DNA from: Streptomyces yatensis
GTDB taxonomy: Bacteria; Actinomycetota; Actinomycetes; Streptomycetales; Streptomycetaceae
Length of the DNA stretch: 64,000 nt
NCBI RefSeq assembly: GCF_018069625.1
Contig: NZ_CP072941.1
Span: 5,766,001-5,830,000, forward strand
Reading direction: 5' to 3'
Numbering within the stretch: the first letter of the stretch is position 1; each line of letters starts with the position of its first letter. Below are positions 9,201-16,255 of this stretch, in pieces. A program made the position numbers and the translations under genes. Below the pieces are notes generated by a model. It saw nothing but the letters and a program-made list of their open reading frames with translations, was not told the origin of the DNA and did no database searches.

Positions 9201-9809
9201 CTGGACGAGCCGGGTGGCGCCGCCGAGCTGCTGGCCCGCCTCGCCGACCCGGACCGCGAGGTGACCCCCGCCCAGCTGCACGCCATCTACGGGCAGTTGG
9301 CCGACCTGGAACCCGAGCAGGTGACCCTGCCGGACGACGTACGCGCCATCGTGGACGGCGAACCGACGGTGGTCGAGGCGGGCGAGGCGCTGGTCGCGGA
9401 CGCCCCGGACCTGATGCCGCTGGCCGAGGCGGACGGCCGGGCGCTGCTGCCCGTACGGCCCACCCGGGCGGCGGAGCTGGCCGAGCTGTTCCAGGTGCGG
9501 CGGCTGAGCGAGGCGTACCCGGCGCGGGTGACCTCACAGGGCGATCCGCACGAGGTGCCCGAGGCGGTCCGCGAACTCCTCCCGGGCGCCCCGCTGTCGT
9601 ACGTCGAGCACGAAGAGCTGCTGATCGAGGGCGAGGACGAGCTGGACTGGCGGTACGTGGACGGCACCCTGCACGCCTCGACGGTCGAGGGTGTCGCGGC
9701 CGGTCTGGCGTGGGCCGCGGGCCACTGGTCGCGCCGGTTCGAGGTGGCGGCCCTGCTGGAGGATCTGACCCGTACGGAGGAGCTGGCGCGGGCCCGCTGG
9801 TTCGACTGA
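6255..9809 (+). CDS. sacsin/Hsp90-like GHKL-ATPase domain protein
   Basis: The 1184-residue protein carries an N-terminal GHKL ATPase fold like sacsin and Hsp90. The N-box is RLVVEMAQNAADAAARAG at about residues 55-72, and a glycine-rich lid AVGRFGVGFAAVLAVSDEP lies near 120-138. The remainder has no motif I can name; it is acidic, with proline/alanine-rich linkers near 455-490 and a GMAGMAGMAG repeat near 635. PGAP-type annotation of such proteins is molecular chaperone or sacsin N-terminal ATP-binding-like; a client is not known. The GTG at 6255 follows CCGGAGG by seven bases. It stands alone in the region. Its stop region is duplicated at 9805-9855. Confidence 0.82.
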   Translation: MSSTAMVRGATEDADPFGTARLRRGVLDAWAASPARFREDANAEEDLALGGHRDRLVVEMAQNAADAAARAGVPGRLRLTLRPATDGEPAVLAAANTGAPLDAVGVESLSTLRASAKRDEPESAVGRFGVGFAAVLAVSDEPAVVGRTGGVRWSLAEARELTQHAAATSPGLAEELRRRDGHVPLLRLPLPAEGIAPDGYDTVVVLPLRDGAAMDVAERLLAGIDDALLLTLPGLAEVVVETVEGTRTLRRRQEGPYTVIEDSREGGGEGSREGGGARGTTRWRTESAGGRLEPELLADRPVEERLRPVWSVTWAVPVDAEGAPVRSATAPVVHAPTPTDEPLGMPALLIASFPLEPTRRHTAPGPLTDFLLDRAAESYATLLRDWHPVSVGTIDLVPGQLGKGELDGELRRRVLERLPRVPFLPSAAAPAVGAGAEAVAGWLGSPDALGPDAAQGGPAAGDAAVSASAPPVAAADSPADWDDDVLARGGFEGEPHALRPRDAEVVEGAGAETVEVLAELFPTLLPAGLERRSELRVLGVARVPLGELIDRLAGVERAPAWWRRLYDSLGGIDPDRLSGLPVPLADGRTTIGPRQVLLPLPGEADGDLDSIGTAESAPSAESAWGAEPAEPAGMAGMAGMAGTAESAGLAGTTEAPERGGAVSATHRTLARLGLKVAHPDAAHPLLEKLGATPATPRAVLTTPQVRAAVAHSLEAEDEYDPFAEEGEALGAALDADTLADTVLGLVQQARLAPGDEPWLAALALPDEDGELAPAGELVLPGSAFEQVMREGELAACDAELAERWGEQPLAAVGVLAGFTLVRATDVVLDPDELEPREGDFTEPDDVGVLDAVDVWCEDVLDRLPQTPVPPVATEIVAVRDLDLVDDDAWPRALAMLAQPPLRDALTAPVRVLLPDGTTETVRSYTAWWLRGHPVLDGRRPAGLRAAGGDPLLAGLYEAVDAAGFEDEQVLRALGVRTSVAALLDEPGGAAELLARLADPDREVTPAQLHAIYGQLADLEPEQVTLPDDVRAIVDGEPTVVEAGEALVADAPDLMPLAEADGRALLPVRPTRAAELAELFQVRRLSEAYPARVTSQGDPHEVPEAVRELLPGAPLSYVEHEELLIEGEDELDWRYVDGTLHASTVEGVAAGLAWAAGHWSRRFEVAALLEDLTRTEELARARWFD

Positions 9810-9971
9810 CGGACGCCCGGGGGCTGTTTGGCTGACGGACGCCGGGGGCTGCCCGGGGGAGGAGCTTGCGCCCCGGGTCAGGTCCTGCCCGGGGCCGGGC
9901 TCGCGCCCGGGGCCACGTCTCGCGCCCCGGTCAGGGCCCCCGCGCCCCCGGTCAGGGCTTGCTCGTCCGCG

Positions 9972-10790
9972 TCAGGGCTTGCGCGCCACGCCCGCGTAGA
10001 TCCACAGGTCCTTGGCCTCCGCCTCCGCCCTGGCCTGTTCGTTCTCGGGCTTCCAGCGGTGGGGCATCACCACGCCCGGGTCGACCAGCTCCAGCCCGTC
10101 GAAGAACGGAAGGACCTCCTCCTGGGTGCGGCCCTGCACATGGATGCCGCTGCTGCGGTAGAGGTTGGTCACCGCGTCCGAGACCCCGCCGCGGGGGTCG
10201 AGCCCACCGTGCGAGAGCACGAGGTAGCTGCCCGACACCAAGGGCTCGACCAGCTGTCGCACGATCTCGTACGGCTTCTGCTCGTTCGCGATGAAGTGCA
10301 TGATCGCGTTGAGCGACAGGGCGATCGGCTGGGACAGATCGAGGGTGTCGGTCAGCTCCTCGGCGGCCAGGATGGCCTCCGGTTCGGTGACGTCCGCGTG
10401 GATGTAGGCGGTGCGGCCCTCGGGCGTGGAGAGCAACAGGGCCTGGGCGTAGGCCAGCACGATGGGGTCGTTGTCCGCGTAGACGATCCGGGAGTCGGGG
10501 GCTATCTCCTGGGCGACCTGGTGGAGGTTGGGCTCGGTCGGGATACCGGTGCCGATGTCCAGGAACTGCCGGATGCCCGCCTCGCGCGCGAGCCAGCGGG
10601 TCGCGCGGTGCATGAATGACCGGTTGGCACGGGTCCACGGCTTGACGTCGGGCCAGACGGCCTCGACCTGTTCGGCGGCGTGGGTGTCGACCGCGTAGTG
10701 GGTCTTACCGCCCAGGAAGTAGTCATACATGCGGGCCGAGTGCGGCTTGCTGGTGTCGATCTCATCGGCACGAAAGCGGTTACCGGTCAT
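9972..10790 (-). CDS. SAM-dependent methyltransferase (DUF574 / Methyltransf_19 type)
   Basis: The 272-residue protein belongs to the actinobacteria-enriched S-adenosyl methyltransferase family formerly called DUF574. Diagnostic segments are DTSKPHSARMYDYFLGGKTH at the N-terminus, the SAM-binding FLDIGTGIPTEPNLHQVA near residue 90, RIVYADNDPIVLAYAQALL and YIHADVTEP. The substrate is unknown; many such genes are adjacent to regulators, but this one is solitary. The ATG at 10790 is selected from homology. It follows GAGGGA closely, and a TAATGT box seven bases upstream leaves open a leaderless transcript. A CTCAC-N7-GTGAG palindrome overlaps that box. Confidence 0.88.
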   Translation of the reverse strand: MTGNRFRADEIDTSKPHSARMYDYFLGGKTHYAVDTHAAEQVEAVWPDVKPWTRANRSFMHRATRWLAREAGIRQFLDIGTGIPTEPNLHQVAQEIAPDSRIVYADNDPIVLAYAQALLLSTPEGRTAYIHADVTEPEAILAAEELTDTLDLSQPIALSLNAIMHFIANEQKPYEIVRQLVEPLVSGSYLVLSHGGLDPRGGVSDAVTNLYRSSGIHVQGRTQEEVLPFFDGLELVDPGVVMPHRWKPENEQARAEAEAKDLWIYAGVARKP

Positions 10791-10794
10791 ATCC

Positions 10795-10811
10795 CTCACA
10801 TTACTGGTGAG
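10795..10811. promoter_or_regulatory. CTCAC-N7-GTGAG inverted repeat at the methyltransferase start
   Basis: Perfect five-base arms at 10795-10799 and 10807-10811 lie immediately upstream of the methyltransferase ATG and cover a TAATGT hexamer on the minus strand that could be its -10 box. It could be an operator; no regulator is identified. Confidence 0.35.
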
Positions 10812-11245
10812 TTGGCCGCCACAAGACGGTAGTTCCCGAACAAAGTGTGCGCCGTGAGGCTTCCGCAACATTGTGAACGGCCCGTGAAGATCGTACAGTT
10901 GTCGCATCCGGCTCCGCCCACGCGTCTTCGCGGCGGGGCCCTCATCTTTCTGTGTGCACCACAGACGGGTGAGCGGGTGCGTCGCGAGGAGGGGAGCGCG
11001 CCCGCGCACCAGGCCAGGGCGCCGGATCGCCGCCGGGAACGGCGACGGTCCGGCGCCGCGCCATCACGGGCGCGCGCCGCCGACGCGGGTGTGCCGCCGT
11101 CGCGGGTGCGCGCCGCCGTCACGGGCGCGCGCCGCCGACGCGGGTGTGCCGCCGTCGCAGGTGCGCGCCGTCGTCGCGGGTGCGTCTCTCCGTCGCGGGT
11201 GTGTGGTGTGTGCGCTCGGGGTGGGCGCGTCAGCCGTTCTGCGCG
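10812..11245. repeat. noncoding region with GC-rich minisatellite
   Basis: I see no gene. From about 11075 to 11215 a degenerate unit of the form cgccgccgacgcgggtg / cgccgtcgcgggtgcg is repeated about eight times. At 11228-11260 the unit cagccgttctgcgcgt occurs twice and includes the stop codon of the DUF2530 gene. Confidence 0.7.
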
Positions 11246-11509
11246 TCAGCCGTTCTGCGCGTCGCCGTTCCGCGAGCCGTTGATCGCCGCGTCCCGGGCC
11301 CGTACGTACCAGACGCCGAGCAGTCCGAGGGCGCCGCCGGCCAGGCAGGTCCACAGCCACCACAGATGTCCGTGCTCGTCGAACCAGCGGTAGAAGGGCA
11401 GCTGGACGAGGAAGAGGACGAACCACACGATCGTGCCGCCGGTGATCGTGGCCACGACATTGCCCTCGAGCGGCTCCGGCGCCTCGTGCTTGGGGGTCCA
11501 CTTCGTCAT
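11246..11509 (-). CDS. DUF2530 family small membrane protein
   Basis: The 87-residue product begins MTKWTPKHEAPEPLEGNVV and contains two hydrophobic helices: ITGGTIVWFVLFLVQLPFY at about residues 23-41 and a WWLWTCLAGGALGLLGVWYV segment at 49-68. The RARDAAIN tail is hydrophilic. This layout matches the actinobacterial DUF2530 family of unknown function. It is divergent from the purine permease gene. The ATG at 11509 is chosen by family length; a GTG at 11515 would add two residues. The last codons are duplicated downstream of the stop. Confidence 0.82.
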   Translation of the reverse strand: MTKWTPKHEAPEPLEGNVVATITGGTIVWFVLFLVQLPFYRWFDEHGHLWWLWTCLAGGALGLLGVWYVRARDAAINGSRNGDAQNG

Positions 11510-11604
11510 GGCCACAGCTTAAGGGGGCCGGTCATGGGCCCGGTCGGGGCCGTACCGGGACCGGTTTGGCGATCTGGCCTTAATAGTTTCATACTGAATG
11601 CTTT

Positions 11605-11647
11605 CGGGTCTGGCTGGAATGTCTTGTTCGATCGTCCAAGAGACCCG
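11605..11647 (+). promoter_or_regulatory. hairpin in the permease 5' leader
   Basis: CGGGTCT at 11605-11611 pairs with AGACCCG at 11641-11647 around a 29-base loop that itself contains CTTG/CAAG. It lies 33 bases before the permease ATG, downstream of a CATACT hexamer at about 11590 that could be a -10 box. It may be an attenuator or ligand-responsive leader. It does not match a purine riboswitch that I know. Confidence 0.4.
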
Positions 11648-11679
11648 CTGTTGATGTTCACGCAAGACTGAGGTCATCC

Positions 11680-13146
11680 ATGTCCCCCTCGGCCCCCGCG
11701 CCGGTCGACGCCAGCGAACAGGCTCCGATTCCCCCTATGAACGGCATCGACAAGTTCTTCAAGATCCGTGAGCGTGGCTCCTCGGTCTCCCGGGAGATCC
11801 GTGGCGGCCTGGCCACCTTCTTTGCGATGGCCTACATCGTCGTGCTGAACCCGATCATCCTCGGGGCCGGTACGGACAAGTTCGGTCATCAGCTCAACAA
11901 CGGCCAGCTGGTCACCGCCACCGCCCTGGTCGCGGGCCTGACCACGCTGCTCATGGGGATCATCGGCAACGTCCCCATCGCGCTCGCCGCGGGCCTGGGC
12001 ATCAACGCCGTGGTCTCGCTGCAGCTCGCACCCAAGATGAGCTGGCCGGACGCGATGGGCATGGTGGTGCTCGCGGGTCTGGTGCTGATGATCCTCGTCG
12101 CCTCGGGGCTGCGGCAGCGGGTGATGGACGCGATCCCGGCCGGGCTGCGGCGGGCGATCGCGATCGGCATCGGGCTGTTCATCGCCCTGATCGGCCTGGT
12201 CGACTCCGGCTTCGTCACCCGTAACCCCGACTCCGCGCACACCACCGTCCCCCTGGGGCTCGGAGTGGCCGGGCGGCTGGACGGCTGGCCGGTGCTGGTG
12301 TTCGTGGTCGGTCTCGCGCTCACGTTCATCCTGATCGTCCGCAAGACGCGCGGTGCGATCCTCATCGGCATCGTGACCATGACCCTGGTCGCGATCGTGA
12401 TCAACTCCCTGGCCCACATCCCGGACGCGAAGTGGGGGCTGACCATCCCGAAGGTGCCGGAGAAGGTGGTCGACACCCCGGACTTCGGCCTGGTCGGCCA
12501 TGTCAGCCTCTTCGGCGGCTTCCATGAGGTCGGTCTGCTCACCGGCTGTCTCTTCGTCTTCACCGTGCTGCTCTCCGGCTTCTTCGACGCGATGGGCACG
12601 ATCATCGGCGTCGGCGAGGAGGCCGGGCTGACCGATGAGCGCGGGCAGCTGCCGGGCATGGGCCGGATCCTGATGGTGGACGGCGTCGCGGTCGCGGGCG
12701 GTGGCTTCGGCTCGGCCTCGGCCAACACCTGCTTCGTCGAGTCCACGGCGGGCGTCGGGGAAGGGGCGCGCACGGGCCTCGCGAACGTGGTGACCGGCGG
12801 TCTCTTCCTGCTCGCGCTGGTCTTCACCCCGCTGGCCAAGGTGGTGCCCTCGCAGGCCGCGACCCCCGCGCTGGTGGTCGTCGGCTTCCTGATCATGGCG
12901 GCGAACGTCAAGGAGATCGACTGGAGCGATTTCACGGTCGCGATCCCGGCCTTCCTGACCATGATCTCGATGCCGTTCACCTACAGCATCACCAACGGGA
13001 TCGGGCTGGGCGTGCTCTCGTTCCTGCTGCTGCGCATCGCCACCCGGCGGACCCGGGAGATCCCGTGGCTGCTGGGCGCGGTGGGGCTGTGCTTCCTGGT
13101 GTACTTCCTGCTCAACCCGATCGAGCAGGCGCTCGGCGTCTCCTGA
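11680..13146 (+). CDS. NCS2-family purine permease (AzgA/COG2252 type)
   Basis: The 488-residue integral membrane protein resembles hypoxanthine/guanine/adenine proton symporters of the AzgA-like NCS2 branch. Family features are GIDKFFKIRERGSSVSREIR before the first helix, GGLATFFAMAYIVVLNPIIL, the GLGINAVVS segment, the FDAMGTIIGVGEEAGL motif near residue 305 and FGSASANTCFVESTAGVGEG near 345. Roughly 12-14 hydrophobic segments are visible. It imports purine bases across the cytoplasmic membrane; exact specificity cannot be read from sequence. A leader hairpin precedes it and a strong terminator follows it, so it is monocistronic. Confidence 0.93.
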   Translation: MSPSAPAPVDASEQAPIPPMNGIDKFFKIRERGSSVSREIRGGLATFFAMAYIVVLNPIILGAGTDKFGHQLNNGQLVTATALVAGLTTLLMGIIGNVPIALAAGLGINAVVSLQLAPKMSWPDAMGMVVLAGLVLMILVASGLRQRVMDAIPAGLRRAIAIGIGLFIALIGLVDSGFVTRNPDSAHTTVPLGLGVAGRLDGWPVLVFVVGLALTFILIVRKTRGAILIGIVTMTLVAIVINSLAHIPDAKWGLTIPKVPEKVVDTPDFGLVGHVSLFGGFHEVGLLTGCLFVFTVLLSGFFDAMGTIIGVGEEAGLTDERGQLPGMGRILMVDGVAVAGGGFGSASANTCFVESTAGVGEGARTGLANVVTGGLFLLALVFTPLAKVVPSQAATPALVVVGFLIMAANVKEIDWSDFTVAIPAFLTMISMPFTYSITNGIGLGVLSFLLLRIATRRTREIPWLLGAVGLCFLVYFLLNPIEQALGVS

Positions 13147-13177
13147 GTCGCCTCACACGTCGCGTCATCCCCGCATG

Positions 13178-13209
13178 AGCGCCCAGAACCTCCGAGGGTT
13201 CTGGGCGCT
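13178..13209 (+). terminator. hairpin terminator after the permease
   Basis: Arms agcgcccagaacc (13178-13190) and ggttctgggcgct (13197-13209) are perfectly complementary over 13 bases with a six-base loop, followed by ctcacgtctctct. Confidence 0.85.
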
Positions 13210-13290
13210 CTCACGTCTCTCTGCGCGTTACTACCCGGAGTCAACTCACTCGTTCGGGTGAAATAGAAATAGGGAAGTCACCAGGGTTTT

Positions 13291-13307
13291 CATTAGGCGA
13301 GGTAATG
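13291..13307. promoter_or_regulatory. CATTA-N7-TAATG palindrome upstream of the MarR gene
   Basis: CATTA at 13291-13295 and TAATG at 13303-13307 form a 17-bp palindrome just upstream of a TATGCT hexamer (13311-13316) that resembles a -10 box. The size and place suit a MarR dimer repressing its own MarR-MFS operon. Confidence 0.55.
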
Positions 13308-13323
13308 AGTTATGCTAAAGACC

Positions 13324-13785
13324 ATGCCGGATCTGTCCCGCTCCCAGCACAACGCGGAGGCGCCCCCCGATGACGCGGCCGCCGTGAGCGCCCTGCGGTC
13401 GGCAGTGATGCGCCTCTCGCGGCGGCTCAAGCACCAGCGGGTGGATGAGTCGCTCAGCCCGACCGAAATGGCGGTCCTGGGCACGCTGGCCCAGTGCGGC
13501 TCCGCCACCCCCGGTGAGCTGGCCCGCAAGGAGCATGTCCAGCCGCCGTCGATGACCCGCATCGTGGCGCTGCTGGAGGCCAAGGGACTGGTCAGGCTCG
13601 AGCCGCATCCCGAGGACCGGCGGCAGAAGGTCGTCTCGCCGACCGAGCGGGCCGAGGCCATGCTCGAGGAGAGCCGACGCAAGCGCAACGCCTGGCTGGC
13701 CGAGCTGGTCGGGGAGCTGACCGAGGACGAGTGGGAGGTGCTGCGCGCCGCCGCGCCCGTGCTGGAGAAGCTTGCGCATTTGTAA
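13324..13785 (+). CDS. MarR-family transcriptional regulator
   Basis: The 153-residue protein has the winged-helix MarR layout: a helical N-terminus (ALRSAVMRLSRRLKHQ), LSPTEMAVLGTLAQCGSATP, the recognition region ELARKEHVQPPSMTRIVALL, the wing LVRLEPHPEDRRQKVVSPT and a dimerising C-terminal helix. It probably represses the MFS gene 32 bases downstream, a common arrangement for drug-responsive MarR proteins. ATG 13324 lies eight bases after a TATGCT hexamer, which suggests a leaderless mRNA; an ATG at 13312 would add four residues. A 17-bp palindrome upstream is the likely operator. Confidence 0.9.
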   Translation: MPDLSRSQHNAEAPPDDAAAVSALRSAVMRLSRRLKHQRVDESLSPTEMAVLGTLAQCGSATPGELARKEHVQPPSMTRIVALLEAKGLVRLEPHPEDRRQKVVSPTERAEAMLEESRRKRNAWLAELVGELTEDEWEVLRAAAPVLEKLAHL

Positions 13786-13817
13786 GAACAACCGAGGCAG
13801 CCAGGAGGCGAACACAC

Positions 13818-15200
13818 TTGAGTACGGGACCCGGAGCAGACTCCGCACCCGCACCGAAGCACCCCACACACCCCGCGCCCGACCCCGCCTCCCCCGTCAC
13901 CACGGGACGCACCCGGGGCGGGACCTTCCGTTCGCTGAAGGTCCGTAACTACCGGCTGTTCGCCACCGGTGCCATGATCTCCAACACCGGCACCTGGATG
14001 TCGCGGATCGCCCAGGACTGGCTGGTCCTCAGCATCACCGGCTCCTCCACCGCCGTCGGTATCACCACCGCGCTGCAGTTCCTGCCCATGCTGCTCTTCG
14101 GGCTGTACGGCGGGGTGCTCGCGGACCGATGTCCCCGACGGCGGCTGCTGCTGTTCACCCAGACCGCGCTGGGGCTGTGCGGGCTCGCCCTCGCCGCCCT
14201 CACCCTCAGCGGCCATGTGCAGGTCTGGCATGTCTATCTGATCGCGTTCCTGCTCGGCATGGTCACCGTCGTCGACAACCCGACCCGCCAGGTCTTCGTC
14301 AACGAGATGGTCGGACCCAAGGACCTGCGGAACGCGGTGAGCCTCAACTCCGCGAACTTCCAGTCCGCCCGGCTGGTCGGCCCGGCGGTCGCCGGTGTGC
14401 TGATCACCGCCGTGGGCAGCGGCTGGGCCTTCCTGATCAACGGACTCTCCTTCGCCGCCCCGATCATCGGGCTGCTGCTGATGCGCACCAGCGAGCTGCA
14501 CAAGGTCGAGCGGGCGCCGCGCGGCAAGGGGCAGCTGCGGGAAGGGCTGCGCTATGTCGCCGGGAACCCCGATCTGATCTGGCCGATCGTGCTCGTCGGC
14601 TTCATCGGCACCTTCGGCTTCAACTTCCCGATCTGGCTGAGCGCCTTCGCCGACGATGTCTTCCACGCCGGACCCGGTACGTACGGCCTGCTCAACACGC
14701 TGATCGCGATCGGCTCGGTGACCGGTGCGCTGCTGGCCGCCCGGCGCGTGGTGGCCCGGCGGCGGCTGCTGGTCGGGGCCGCGCTGATGTTCGGCGTGCT
14801 GGAGATGGTCGCGGCGGCGACCCCGTACTTCTGGCTCTTCGCGGCGCTCATGGTGCCGATCGGGATCTTCAGCCTGACGTTCAACGTGACCGCGAACTCC
14901 AGCGTCCAGCTCGCGACCGATCCCGCGATGCGGGGCCGGGTGATGAGCCTGTTCATGATGGTCTTCGTCGGCGGTACGCCGATCGGCGGCCCGCTGGTGG
15001 GCTGGCTGACCGACACCTGCGGTGCGCGCATCGGCTTCGCCGCGGGCGGTCTGATCTCGGCCGCCGCCGCGGGCACGGTGGGGCTGCTCCTGGTCCGGGC
15101 CGGCGGTCTGCGGGTGAAGCTGGACCTCCGGCGCGGCCACCCGCGTGTGGTCTTCGTCCCCCGCACACCGGAGGAGAAGCCACTGGCGGCCACGGCCTGA
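13818..15200 (+). CDS. MFS exporter controlled by the adjacent MarR gene
   Basis: The 460-residue protein has a hydrophilic N-terminal 40 residues, then TFRSLKVRNYRLFATGAMIS, which opens the EntS-like (MFS_3) branch of efflux transporters. Twelve hydrophobic segments are visible; VLADRCPRRRLL is the motif-A loop after helix 2 and VTANSSVQLATDPAMRGRVM the matching segment in the second half. It should use proton-motive force to export a small molecule. TTG 13818 is chosen because AGGAGGCG lies about nine bases upstream and the protein would otherwise extend back into the MarR gene. The two genes form an operon. Confidence 0.9.
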   Translation: MSTGPGADSAPAPKHPTHPAPDPASPVTTGRTRGGTFRSLKVRNYRLFATGAMISNTGTWMSRIAQDWLVLSITGSSTAVGITTALQFLPMLLFGLYGGVLADRCPRRRLLLFTQTALGLCGLALAALTLSGHVQVWHVYLIAFLLGMVTVVDNPTRQVFVNEMVGPKDLRNAVSLNSANFQSARLVGPAVAGVLITAVGSGWAFLINGLSFAAPIIGLLLMRTSELHKVERAPRGKGQLREGLRYVAGNPDLIWPIVLVGFIGTFGFNFPIWLSAFADDVFHAGPGTYGLLNTLIAIGSVTGALLAARRVVARRRLLVGAALMFGVLEMVAAATPYFWLFAALMVPIGIFSLTFNVTANSSVQLATDPAMRGRVMSLFMMVFVGGTPIGGPLVGWLTDTCGARIGFAAGGLISAAAAGTVGLLLVRAGGLRVKLDLRRGHPRVVFVPRTPEEKPLAATA

Positions 15201-15324
15201 GCCACGCCGTTGGGCTCGCCGGGGCTCCGCCCCGGACCCCGCTCCTCGAACTCCCCCAGCTACCGCTGGGAGGTGCCCCCTGGAGGGGCTGAGTTCCCAA
15301 CCCTCCGTGCGGGAGACTGGGCGG
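15201..15324. repeat. intergenic copy of common Streptomyces GC hairpin repeats
   Basis: The stretch ggggctccgccccgg at about 15223 and the hairpin cccagc-tacc-gctggg at about 15258-15273 are versions of dispersed Streptomyces intergenic repeats. The hairpin may end the MFS transcript. No gene is seen. Confidence 0.55.
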
Positions 15325-15903
15325 ATGAGACTCTTCGCCGCCGTCCTGCCGCCGGACGCGGCCGTCGCCGAGCTGGCCGCGCGGGTCAAGACGCTCCAGA
15401 CGCTGCCGGGGGCGGACGGACTGCGCTGGACCGAGCGGGAGGGCTGGCACTTCACGCTCGCCTTCTACGGTGAGGTGGCCGAGGAGGTGCTGCCCGAGCT
15501 GCACACCCGGCTGGCCCGCGCCGCCCATCGGCACCACGCCCATGAGCTGCGGCTGGCGGGCGGGGGCCGGTTCGACGACCGGGTGGTGTGGGTGGGCGTC
15601 GACGGCGACAGCGAGGCCCTGCGGCGGCTGGCCGACTCCGCCGAGGCGGGGGGCCGACGGGTCGGGGTCCCCATGGACCGGCACCGTCCGTACCACCCGC
15701 ATCTGACCATCGCCCGTGCCCGGTCCTCCCGCCACCGCTCCGCCACCAGCCTGGGGCCGTACGTGGACGGGCTCACCGACTTCGCGGGCCGGGAGTGGAC
15801 CGTGGGCGAGCTCTGCCTGGTGCGCAGCCATCCACCGGCCCCGGGCGTCCCCGGGCGGCAGCCGCGCTACGAGGTGGTGGCGGCCTGGCCGCTGGGGCAC
15901 TGA
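15325..15903 (+). CDS. thpR: 2'-5' RNA ligase family protein (RNA 2',3'-cyclic phosphodiesterase)
   Basis: The 192-residue protein is of the LigT/ThpR 2H phosphoesterase family, which opens 2',3'-cyclic phosphate ends of RNA and can ligate tRNA halves in vitro. The two signature motifs are present: H42-F-T44 in WHFTLAFYGE and H126-L-T128 in YHPHLTIAR. The N-terminus MRLFAAVLPPDAAVAELA and C-terminal RYEVVAAWPLG are typical, and length is normal. The ATG at 15325 follows GGGAG at a reasonable distance. In vivo substrate is unknown. A tiny membrane-protein gene follows on the same strand. Confidence 0.93.
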   Translation: MRLFAAVLPPDAAVAELAARVKTLQTLPGADGLRWTEREGWHFTLAFYGEVAEEVLPELHTRLARAAHRHHAHELRLAGGGRFDDRVVWVGVDGDSEALRRLADSAEAGGRRVGVPMDRHRPYHPHLTIARARSSRHRSATSLGPYVDGLTDFAGREWTVGELCLVRSHPPAPGVPGRQPRYEVVAAWPLGH

Positions 15904-15953
15904 GCGGCGGTCCGGCTGATGAGCGGCTGAGCGGTCCGGCTAATCTCGAGCCT

Positions 15954-16043
15954 GTGGATCCCAAGACCAGAAACATGATCATGAGCGGCGCGCTGGTGCT
16001 GATTCTCGTCGTCGTCGCCGCCGCGGCCGCGCTGGGCGGCTGA
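15954..16043 (+). CDS. 29-residue single-helix membrane peptide
   Basis: The reading frame starts GTG (VDPKTRNMIMSGAL) and continues as one hydrophobic helix, LVLILVVVAAAAALGG, to a TGA. Nothing but a charged N-terminal tip and one transmembrane span is present. A TAATCT hexamer eight bases before the GTG gives a plausible leaderless promoter, and a very strong terminator begins 24 bases after the stop, so the frame sits in its own transcription unit. I recall similar tiny membrane proteins next to this locus in other streptomycetes, but cannot confirm homology here. It was below the length usually called as a gene. Confidence 0.55.
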   Translation: MDPKTRNMIMSGALVLILVVVAAAAALGG

Positions 16044-16066
16044 CGCCGCCGTAGGAGGCAACAGGC

Positions 16067-16098
16067 AGGGGCGTGGGCCGCGCACGGCCCACGCCCCT
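16067..16098. terminator. bidirectional hairpin terminator
   Basis: Arms aggggcgtgggccg (16067-16080) and cggcccacgcccct (16085-16098) pair perfectly over 14 bases with a four-base loop. The hairpin lies between convergent genes and can serve both. Confidence 0.88.
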
Positions 16099-16101
16099 CA
16101 G

Positions 16102-16250
16102 CGCCTTCGCCTACCGCCTCAGCGGCAGCTGCTGCCCCAGCGCCTACCGCCTCTGCGGCTGCTGCCCCAGCGCCTACCGCCTCTGCGGCTGCTGCCCCAG
16201 CGCCTACCGCCTCTGCGGCTGCCGCCCCAGCGGCAACCGCCCAGCGGCGG
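16102..16250. repeat. 30-bp tandem repeat downstream of the aldo/keto reductase gene
   Basis: Units starting cgcctaccgcctctgcggct are spaced exactly 30 bases apart at 16141, 16171 and 16201, with degenerate copies on both sides. The period is a multiple of three but no gene is expected, since both flanking genes end here. There are no spacers, so it is not a CRISPR. Confidence 0.9.
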
Positions 16251-16255
16251 CTCGG

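Noticed and set aside
5133..9281. 1382-codon open frame on the minus strand opposite the sacsin-like gene
   Set aside because: Its product is Arg/Gly/His-rich without domains and it mirrors the GC bias of the plus-strand gene, whose ATPase motifs are clear.
11605..11647. Known purine riboswitch before the permease
   Set aside because: The conserved purine-riboswitch loops and junction bases are not present.
16102..16250. 30-bp repeats as a possible CRISPR array
   Set aside because: Units are contiguous with no spacers and no cas genes are present.
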